Shown here piece after piece: positions 52,556 to 58,476 of a DNA stretch of 58,476 nt. Position numbers and translations under genes: made by a program. The stretch is from an uncultured Caryophanales bacterium (GTDB lineage: Bacteria > Bacillota_I > Bacilli_A > RF39 > UBA660). The notes beneath the pieces are model-generated. The model did not search any database and had not been told where the DNA came from. It saw only the letters and a program-made list of their open reading frames with translations. The stretch lies in the NCBI GenBank assembly GCA_947302515.1, contig CAMYVT010000005.1, positions 1 through 58,476 on the forward strand. The letters run 5' to 3'. The first letter of the stretch is position 1, and the number at the start of each line of letters is the position of its first letter.

Positions 52556-53050
52556 ATGAATAATAAATTTAAAAGAAAATTAGCTGCAGTTAGTTTATTT
52601 GTTGTATTAGCATCTGGCTACTTAATGATTGAACCACAGTATGATTCAAGATACGAAATACTAGATAGTGATTCTGCTTTTGCAAGATGTTCTTGTGGAA
52701 TAATATATATTGGTGATGAAGATTTTTTGAGGAATATTCCTGAAGAAGATAATACTATATTAATAGAGGATCAAAGAAATACTAAAGATCCTAATATGAA
52801 GATATATAATTCTTGTAATATTTGTAATAGAGAAGATAGAAATAATATATTAGAAGTATTAGAGGAATATGAAAGACTTAATCCTAGTGATTGGGATAGA
52901 AGTATAGAATCTATGAGATTAGAATGGTTATTACATAATTATTCATATTATTTAAATTTTGAAAAGAATAGCACTGAAGATGTTGATTTAAATAATTTAG
53001 ATGAAGATAGATATAATACAAAAATATTACAATTATTATTTAGAGTATAA
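52556..53050 (+). CDS. Exported Cys-containing protein of unknown function
   Basis: A 164-residue protein with an N-terminal hydrophobic segment (about 8-24, LAAVSLFVVLASGYLMI) that could be a signal or an anchor. The mature part has CSCGIIYIGD and CNICNRED, two Cys pairs that might bind metal or form disulfides, in an acidic body. No family recognised. GTAGGGGG precedes the ATG. It ends 10 bases before the transglutaminase-like gene, so they are probably co-transcribed. Confidence 0.7.
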   Translation: MNNKFKRKLAAVSLFVVLASGYLMIEPQYDSRYEILDSDSAFARCSCGIIYIGDEDFLRNIPEEDNTILIEDQRNTKDPNMKIYNSCNICNREDRNNILEVLEEYERLNPSDWDRSIESMRLEWLLHNYSYYLNFEKNSTEDVDLNNLDEDRYNTKILQLLFRV

Positions 53051-53060
53051 GGGTGTTGTT

Positions 53061-53930
53061 ATGGGATTTATTAAAAGTCATAAAAAATTATTTATATTTC
53101 TTGTTATTCTAATGATTTTTTTATTGTTTATTATAATTAGAAATGCTAAAGATACAAGTAATCATCATATTAATTCTTTATATAAAAGTGATGAAAGAAT
53201 TTATAAAGATTATTTGGGTGTTGATGATCAAGCTATGTATGATTTATTAATTGATTATTCTGTTAAACATAAGAGTTTTGCAATTATTGATATGGATAAA
53301 TATCATTGCTTTGACTATGAAGATTGTGCAGATATAATTAATTATGCACATGAAGCATTAATGGTAGATCATCCAGAATTAATGAATTATGGTGGCTATA
53401 ATTGGAGTTATATGAATAATGTTTTTTTATTACATTTATTACCTTCATATCATTTATCATATAAAGATTACTATGGTGAATGGAAGATTAATAAGATACT
53501 TGATAAAATAGAAAAAGCTACAAAGAATATGAGTGATAAGGAAAAGATAATATATGTATATGAATGGATGGGCGATCATAATACATATGATTATTATTTT
53601 ACTTATACATCTAAGAATCAGTCTATTTATAATTCTTTTGTTAAACATAATGCAGTATGCGCAGGATTTGCAAAATCTAGTCAAATAATATTTCAAAGAA
53701 TAGGAATAGAATCATATATTGTTAATGGTACTGCAGATGATTATCATATGTGGAATATTGTTAAATATGATGGAAAATATTATAATTATGATTCTACTAT
53801 TGCAGTAGGATATAAAAAGAGTAGTGAGCATTATTATGAAGGACTAAAACAAGAGTATATGAATGATTATCATCCATATCATAGTGATTGGTATCCTGAA
53901 GTTGAACAAAATAATATGTTTGAAATATAA
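53061..53930 (+). CDS. Membrane-anchored transglutaminase-like protein
   Basis: A 289-residue protein with an N-terminal membrane anchor (about 10-27) and an extracellular transglutaminase-like (papain-fold) domain. The triad is visible as Cys200 in NAVCAGFAKSSQIIFQ, His229 in DYHMWNIVKYDGKYYN and Asp244 in YNYDST. Such bacterial domains act as proteases, hydrolases or crosslinkers of surface proteins or peptidoglycan. The start is the ATG following GGGTG; an in-frame ATG 20 codons earlier lies in the previous gene. Confidence 0.88.
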   Translation: MGFIKSHKKLFIFLVILMIFLLFIIIRNAKDTSNHHINSLYKSDERIYKDYLGVDDQAMYDLLIDYSVKHKSFAIIDMDKYHCFDYEDCADIINYAHEALMVDHPELMNYGGYNWSYMNNVFLLHLLPSYHLSYKDYYGEWKINKILDKIEKATKNMSDKEKIIYVYEWMGDHNTYDYYFTYTSKNQSIYNSFVKHNAVCAGFAKSSQIIFQRIGIESYIVNGTADDYHMWNIVKYDGKYYNYDSTIAVGYKKSSEHYYEGLKQEYMNDYHPYHSDWYPEVEQNNMFEI

Positions 53931-53951
53931 AACAACATTTAATGTTGTTTT
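53929..53951 (+). terminator. Terminator after the transglutaminase-like gene
   Basis: Stem AAAACAACATT / AATGTTGTTTT. Confidence 0.8.
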
Positions 53952-53999
53952 AATTTGTCTTTTTTATAATTATTAGGTATTATATTAAATGGTGGTTTC

Positions 54000-54521
54000 A
54001 TGAGATTAGTAAGAGATTTCGAACAACATAAAATGTATTTAATTGATAATAATAAAGTTCTTGTAGAATTTTTCTTTTTAGCAGATGAATATGTAATGGT
54101 ATTTTATACAAAAGATAGAGTAGCTGTTACTGAAGATGTTAATAAAGATTTTTATGAGATGTATAATGAAGTATTATCAAATTCATATATTATGAATATT
54201 CCATACTCTTACCAAAGTAATAATAGGATAATGTGGTTTTCTGATGAATATTGTAATTTGGGAGATAATTGGGAAACTTCTGTAAAGAATAGATTTTGTT
54301 TAGAAAAAGAAGATAATACTATTTATTTTTCTGCTAAAAATCCTTTTTTTGATAAACAAGATATATTAAAATATCCGAGAGTAGTTATTTTTTCTCCAGC
54401 AGGTAACGGACATTATGCGATAAACAGAAAAACTAATGCTTACTTTCAAGATGATATAATTATGATTCATCAAAAAATGTTAGAAGATAAAAAACAAAAA
54501 ATAAAAAGAAGAATGGAATGA
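54000..54521 (+). CDS. Hypothetical protein upstream of the ADP-ribosylglycohydrolase gene
   Basis: A 173-residue soluble protein, aromatic-rich with beta alternation (VLVEFFFLADEYVMVFYTKD), and a basic C-terminus KKQKIKRRME. No signal or family recognised. GGTGG precedes the ATG. It lies 4 bases before the ADP-ribosylglycohydrolase-like gene, so an operon with functional linkage is likely. Confidence 0.68.
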   Translation: MRLVRDFEQHKMYLIDNNKVLVEFFFLADEYVMVFYTKDRVAVTEDVNKDFYEMYNEVLSNSYIMNIPYSYQSNNRIMWFSDEYCNLGDNWETSVKNRFCLEKEDNTIYFSAKNPFFDKQDILKYPRVVIFSPAGNGHYAINRKTNAYFQDDIIMIHQKMLEDKKQKIKRRME

Positions 54522-54525
54522 TTAT

Positions 54526-55281
54526 ATGTATGGAGCAATCTATGGAGATTTGGTAGGAAGTACTTATGAGTATGAGCAAACTAAAAAAGTAAAACCAATT
54601 AAGTGGGATTATCATTTGGATGAAAAATCTTTTTATAGTGATGATACTATTCTTACTATTGCAATATGTGATGCTATAAAAAGTGGCGGAGACTATGAAG
54701 AATATTTAAAAAAGTATATTTTGGATTATAAAGATTATAAACCTAATTTTTCACCATATTTTAAATCTGCTTTTTCTCCCAGAATAATAAGCTGGGCAGA
54801 AGGAAAAGAAAATAATAAAAGTAAGGGAAATGGTGCAATGATGAGAATATCTCCAGTAGGTTATTTGTTTGATACAGAAAAAGATATTATAGAACAAACA
54901 ACTATGGCTACAGTTCCTTCTCATTTTACAAGTGAAGCAGTTTTTTCAGCCGCTACAGTAGCTTATATGATTTATTATTTAAGAAAAGGTTATACAAAGG
55001 ATGAAATCTTAGAGAGGTTTAATTATACTCCAAGATACACTCCTTTTGATAAGTTTAATACAAGGTGTTATGAAACTTTGGGTAATTGTATTTATGCTTT
55101 TTATAATTCTAATAGTTTTGATGATGCAATGTATAAGACTTTATTAATGGGAGGAGATACTGATACTAATTGTTGTATAGTTGGATCTATAGCAGAAGCT
55201 TGTTATGGATTAGATAATAAAATAATTACTACAGTAGAAGAAAAATTACCAGATGAATTTGTTAAAGTATTAAAAAGATAA
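54526..55281 (+). CDS. ADP-ribosylglycohydrolase-family protein
   Basis: A 251-residue all-helical hydrolase of the ARH/DraG group. Metal and substrate motifs: GAIYGDLVGSTYEY, FYSDDTILTIAICDA, KGNGAMMRISPVGYLF and LMGGDTDTNCCIVGSIAEA. The SDDT and GGDTDTN motifs hold the two Mg ions, so it is likely active in removing ADP-ribose from a protein, a nucleic acid or a small molecule. The target is unknown; no ADP-ribosyltransferase or DarT-like toxin gene was recognised nearby. Confidence 0.93.
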   Translation: MYGAIYGDLVGSTYEYEQTKKVKPIKWDYHLDEKSFYSDDTILTIAICDAIKSGGDYEEYLKKYILDYKDYKPNFSPYFKSAFSPRIISWAEGKENNKSKGNGAMMRISPVGYLFDTEKDIIEQTTMATVPSHFTSEAVFSAATVAYMIYYLRKGYTKDEILERFNYTPRYTPFDKFNTRCYETLGNCIYAFYNSNSFDDAMYKTLLMGGDTDTNCCIVGSIAEACYGLDNKIITTVEEKLPDEFVKVLKR

Positions 55282-55302
55282 TAAGTAAACTTATTATCTT
55301 TT
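55273..55302. terminator. Bidirectional terminator
   Basis: A 13-bp stem AAAAGATAATAAG / CTTATTATCTTTT between convergent genes. Confidence 0.88.
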
Positions 55303-56728
55303 ATTTTATAAATAAATCTTTATATCCCTCATACATTTCTTTTGTTAATTTATTTTTTGTTTTTTTATCTTTTTCTTTATACATTTTTTTTACTATTTTT
55401 CTTAGTTTTTCTTTGTTCTTAGGTTCAAATAATTCAAATGGTATAAAGATACCTTGATCTTTATCAATATTCATTTCTTTATAACAATCTAGTGGTGTTA
55501 AAACTACTTTTGTATTTAATGCTAAAGCTTCTAATACAGAATAACTACACGCTTCACTATTACTTAATTGAACAAAGTAATCTGCATCATTTATATAACC
55601 TAAGGGATTAGGAATAGATTGTCTATATACAACACCACCATAAACTCTACTTTCATAAGGACATACATCTGTGAATACATTCCAAGTATATGGTATATTT
55701 TCTTCATCTAGAATTTGTGAAATACAATGTATTCTTTCTCCTTTTTTAATAGGATCATTTCTTTGAGCAGAAACTAATTTTAAAGGAGATTTTACTTCAT
55801 CAAAATCTATTTTTATAGGATTAATAATATGATCAAAATGATCTGTAGGGAAGTATCCTTTCGCCTTTTTAGCACTTATTTCAGATACTCCAATATACTT
55901 TGTATAATTATCATATTTATATTTTCTAGTATTAGGATAATCTGACATATTACCATGTATGAATAAATAATTTTCATCTAATACTAAAATGTTTTTAGGA
56001 TAATAATAGGTAGAGTATGTTGTTAAAAGTTTATTACAAATATAATTAATATCTTCTTTTCTTTCTAATACTTCAAAGTATCTTTCAAATGATTTTTTTG
56101 TTGGTTCATAAATAGTATCATATAAAATAGTAATATTATAATCTTTATTAAAACATCTACCTAAATTATTTAACCATGTAATATATCCATTAAACATTCC
56201 ATTACAGTATGTTCCTACATAGATAATGTTTTTTCTTCTTATTTCTTTCTTTTCATCAGTATAAATAAAATTATTAATTATCTTTTTACCTGGAATATGA
56301 TGAATTAATGGTTCTTGAATATAATTAATATAAGTAAATATTTCATCTACTTTTTTATTTGATTTATCTTTTGATTTTAATAATTCAAGTAATCTTTCTT
56401 TTTTCCATATATAACACCATATATAATTTCCAACATATGGTTTTCTTTGTATTTCAGGAGTATCAAGTTTTTCTGTAGATAAAGTTTTATTATCTATTTC
56501 AATAGTATAATTTATAAAACATACATCGAAAGATTGTTCTGTAATACTTGTTATTTTAGAAAAATAATTATCTGATAAAAAACTTAAATCTTTAATAAAA
56601 TGAATATATTTACTATTAGCATTTTCTATATCTTCAATAATAGTTTTTGAATTATATTTTTTAAATTCAATTTTATCATTATAACTATATTCTTTATCAT
56701 TTATTAAGAATGCTGTAATATTTTTCAT
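55301..56728 (-). CDS. GT-B glycosyltransferase with extra N-terminal domain
   Basis: A 475-residue protein. The C-terminal half (about 165-475) resembles group 1 (GT4-like) glycosyltransferases: NIIYVGTYCNGM, LNTKVVLTPLD preceded by LSNSEACSYSVLEALA, which is the E-x7-E-like nucleotide-sugar region. The N-terminal ~150 residues (IHFIKDLSFLSDNYFSKI, FINYTIEID) look like a degenerate GT-A/GT2-type domain without a clear DxD. Probably cytoplasmic and involved in surface glycan synthesis, fitting the GtrA-like gene nearby. AGGAGGATGG precedes the start. No processive-synthase features. Confidence 0.75.
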   Translation of the reverse strand: MKNITAFLINDKEYSYNDKIEFKKYNSKTIIEDIENANSKYIHFIKDLSFLSDNYFSKITSITEQSFDVCFINYTIEIDNKTLSTEKLDTPEIQRKPYVGNYIWCYIWKKERLLELLKSKDKSNKKVDEIFTYINYIQEPLIHHIPGKKIINNFIYTDEKKEIRRKNIIYVGTYCNGMFNGYITWLNNLGRCFNKDYNITILYDTIYEPTKKSFERYFEVLERKEDINYICNKLLTTYSTYYYPKNILVLDENYLFIHGNMSDYPNTRKYKYDNYTKYIGVSEISAKKAKGYFPTDHFDHIINPIKIDFDEVKSPLKLVSAQRNDPIKKGERIHCISQILDEENIPYTWNVFTDVCPYESRVYGGVVYRQSIPNPLGYINDADYFVQLSNSEACSYSVLEALALNTKVVLTPLDCYKEMNIDKDQGIFIPFELFEPKNKEKLRKIVKKMYKEKDKKTKNKLTKEMYEGYKDLFIK

Positions 56729-56822
56729 TTAACCATCCTCCTATAATATAATTATACCGTATTTTAACTATAAAAAAAATAATATTTTTGTTATAATGGT
56801 ATTAGTAATAGGAGGAATAATT

Positions 56823-57455
56823 ATGAAATTAACAAAAGCAGATAAAGCAGCAATTCAAAGTGGTGATTCTAATTATTTAGTTGATAAAGGAATTCGTTAT
56901 TACTATGATAAAGATTATGAAGTAGCACTTGACTACTTTCATGTAGCTGCTGCTATGGGAAATGGTAAAGCAATAGGAAGTATTGGTACTTGTTATTTAT
57001 ATGGACATGGTGTACCTGAAGAGAATGATTTAGCTATGTCTTATTTGCGTATTGCTATGGATTTAAGAGATGTTGATGCTTTTTATAGAATGGGATGGAT
57101 GTATTCTAATGGAGAAGGTGTTGAAAAAGATACTGAATTAGGTGTTTATTATTATGAAAATGCTTTAGCAGAATTATTAGAAAATTATTCTGTTCAAGAA
57201 CATTTTAATCATCCGGCTTTATTCTATGCTCTTGCAAGAGAAAAATTTGTAGGTGGAGGAATGAGTGAAAATATAGCAGTATCTTATAAGTATTTATTAG
57301 TTGCTAATATGGGATATCAACTTGCTATAGATGATGGTAAATATTATTATGAAAAAGCTTTAGAAGAAGTTAAAAGTCGTATGGATGATACTATGTATGA
57401 TGATGTGAGAAATACTGTAAAAAAACAATTTAAAGATGAATATATGGTACGTTAG
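56823..57455 (+). CDS. Sel1-like repeat protein
   Basis: A 210-residue helical-repeat protein. Sel1/TPR-like repeats are visible: YDKDYEVALDYFHVAAAMGN, IGTCYLYGHGVPEENDLAM, and YRMGWMYSNGEGVEKDTELG, with about four repeats in total. No signal peptide, so it is a cytoplasmic scaffold. The ATG after AGGAGG is chosen; nine upstream in-frame codons would include that site. It is followed 9 bases later by the GtrA-like gene. Confidence 0.88.
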   Translation: MKLTKADKAAIQSGDSNYLVDKGIRYYYDKDYEVALDYFHVAAAMGNGKAIGSIGTCYLYGHGVPEENDLAMSYLRIAMDLRDVDAFYRMGWMYSNGEGVEKDTELGVYYYENALAELLENYSVQEHFNHPALFYALAREKFVGGGMSENIAVSYKYLLVANMGYQLAIDDGKYYYEKALEEVKSRMDDTMYDDVRNTVKKQFKDEYMVR

Positions 57456-57464
57456 GAGATTAAT

Positions 57465-57965
57465 ATGAGTAATACTAAAAAGATAAAAGTAAAAAAGAAA
57501 AAAGAAAAAGAAGAAGTAGATTCATTTACTTTAATGGTTAGAGAAAGTTTGGGTAGTGTTGGTAGAAGCGTTAATCCATATCAAGAAAAACTATTGGTAC
57601 AATTAATGAAATCATTTTTGGTAGGTGGTATTGCTACTATAGCAGATTTAATTCTATATTTTATTCTTTATCATTTTATTCATATTAATCCAATGATTGC
57701 AAACTTAATAACATTTGTAATTACTATAGTATTTAGTTTCTTTATGAGTAAAAAATATGTATTTGATAAGAATAGTAAAAAACAAGTAAAAGAATTTTGT
57801 ATTCTCGCCATAGTTAACTTATTAATCACAGAATTATTGTTATTTGGATTAGTATATAAAATTAAATGGAATGCTATGCTTATAAAGATACTTGCTGTAT
57901 TAATAGTAATAATTGCTAAAATATTAATTAAAAGGTTTATATTTAATAGAAAAAAACATCACTAA
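57465..57965 (+). CDS. GtrA-family membrane protein
   Basis: A 166-residue protein with a Lys-rich cytoplasmic start (about 1-48) and four membrane helices. SFLVGGIATIADLILYFILY, VFSFFMSKKYVFD and the closing KILIKRFIFNR fit GtrA, a family associated with translocation of polyprenyl-linked sugars for glycosylation of surface polymers. The pairing with the glycosyltransferase 700 bases away supports that role. AGGAG precedes the ATG. Confidence 0.9.
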   Translation: MSNTKKIKVKKKKEKEEVDSFTLMVRESLGSVGRSVNPYQEKLLVQLMKSFLVGGIATIADLILYFILYHFIHINPMIANLITFVITIVFSFFMSKKYVFDKNSKKQVKEFCILAIVNLLITELLLFGLVYKIKWNAMLIKILAVLIVIIAKILIKRFIFNRKKHH

Positions 57966-57978
57966 AGTGATGTTTTAT
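57953..57978 (+). terminator. Terminator overlapping the GtrA-like stop codon
   Basis: Stem AAAACATCACT / AGTGATGTTTT with the stop codon in the loop, then ATTATT rather than a clean T run. Confidence 0.75.
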
Positions 57979-58037
57979 TATGTAAAGTAATGTATTTTTA
58001 TATAAATAAAACATCTATATTGGTTTATAATATAAGT

Positions 58038-58476
58038 ATGAAAACTATTCTAAAGAATAAGAGAAGATATAGATTTAGTCATAAGAAACGTAATATATTT
58101 ATTTTTCTTGTTTTTGTATTGTTCTTAGGAATAGGATATTCTACTTTAGGTACAGACTTAGGAATAAATGGATCTATTAATCTTGAAAAATATAAAGAAC
58201 CAATTATAAGAACTACTTATAGTAATGATGCAACTGCCTTTAGATCAAATACTTACCGTGATAAAATAAAAATAATAAATTTAGATGATGAAATAAATCC
58301 GCCAAATAGTGTAGTAGCAAGTTGGGATATAGGAGAAGCTCAAAATGGAAATGTAATGGCATATATCACAACTAATCAAGATGATAATACAAAGTATGAT
58401 TTATATATACAAGGTGATGGACATTTATATGCGAATGAAAATAGTGGATATTTGTTTTATAATTTAAGAGGAGTAG
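58038..58476 (+). CDS. BspA/DUF285-like surface protein with SipW-type signal, truncated by window end
   Basis: The first 146 residues of a longer protein; the frame is open at the window edge. A very basic start (MKTILKNKRRYRFSHKKRN) leads to a hydrophobic segment ending LFLGIGYSTLGTDLGINGS, the same signal layout as the TasA-like proteins. It then matches the entry part of BspA-type (DUF285) leucine-rich surface proteins: FRSNTYRDKIKIINLDDE, SVVASWDIGEAQNGNVMAYI, then LYIQGDGHLYANENSGYLF. TATAAT (58026-58031) lies only 6 bases before the ATG and no ribosome binding site is seen, so the mRNA may be leaderless. Predicted on the cell surface. Confidence 0.8.
   Translation, partial: MKTILKNKRRYRFSHKKRNIFIFLVFVLFLGIGYSTLGTDLGINGSINLEKYKEPIIRTTYSNDATAFRSNTYRDKIKIINLDDEINPPNSVVASWDIGEAQNGNVMAYITTNQDDNTKYDLYIQGDGHLYANENSGYLFYNLRGV

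Noticed and set aside
54526..55281. DarT/DarG-type toxin-antitoxin pair
   Set aside because: The hydrolase is of the ARH/DraG fold, not a macrodomain, and the upstream 173-residue protein shows no DarT motifs.
1..58476. Mycoplasma-type code with TGA as Trp
   Set aside because: Trp is encoded by TGG in conserved proteins, and TGA ends rimM and the peptidase C26-like gene at the expected lengths.

Overview
The window is strongly AT-rich DNA with Firmicutes-style regulation: two T-box leaders, probable L20 and L19 autoregulatory leaders, short hairpin/oligo-U terminators and AGGAGG-type ribosome binding sites. TGA acts as a stop (for example at the ends of rimM and of the peptidase C26-like gene) and TGG is Trp, so this is genetic code 11 and not the Mycoplasma code. 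The gene content is streamlined: type 3 ProRS, single-chain GlyRS, SufCBD, a serpin, and many TasA-like proteins with a SipW-type peptidase. My inference is an uncultured, gut-type, Mollicutes-related Bacilli lineage (RF39-like). That placement was not tested.

Layout. 1-1300: tRNA-Arg and tRNA-Pro, a solitary MvaI/BcnI-type restriction endonuclease and a structured intergenic region. 1300-9090: dxs, proS, a tail-anchored unknown, a metallophosphatase with altered motif III, an FAD-dependent dehydrogenase and an anchored cyclophilin. 9100-12770: an IscR-like regulator followed by sufC-sufB-sufD, with no sufS or sufU. 12770-17940: dCMP deaminase, an ABC exporter overlapping a membrane-anchored serpin, and a T-box-controlled glyS. 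18000-24700: the most distinctive region, with five TasA/camelysin-like secreted proteins, one diverged relative, a SipW/ER-type signal peptidase and a small membrane protein carrying a DUF5305-like cytoplasmic module. 24700-26180: three small or poorly known genes. 26180-40970: a translation block (infC-rpmI-rplT, rpsB, tsf, frr, folD, T-box-HAD-pheS-pheT, a DUF45 peptidase, TrmH, rimM, trmD). 41070-46190: a full-length DUF5305-like protein, a 53-residue membrane protein, rplS, lepB, an unknown, and another TasA-like protein. 46200-58000: an ABC-FtsX fusion, several membrane or secreted unknowns, a transglutaminase-like protein, an ADP-ribosylglycohydrolase-like protein, a glycosyltransferase, a Sel1-repeat protein and a GtrA-like protein. 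The window closes inside a BspA/DUF285-like surface protein that carries the same type of signal segment as the TasA-like proteins.

How the parts fit. The recurring theme is a surface-protein export and assembly system. At least seven proteins share a hydrophobic segment ending in Gly-Tyr-(Ser/Ala), then an Asn/Asp-Gly-Thr-Ser motif; most continue into a Trp-Asp-Val-His-Phe beta domain. They are encoded around a Ser-His (SipW-like) peptidase and two proteins sharing a DUF5305-like cytoplasmic domain. Three of these secreted proteins end in a common four-cysteine domain. A separate ordinary Ser-Lys LepB is present. Other points worth attention are Rho_N/SAP-like tails on both ribosomal protein L20 and S2, a probable AUC start for infC, a HAD phosphatase inside the Phe T-box operon, and an unusually short Gly T-box.
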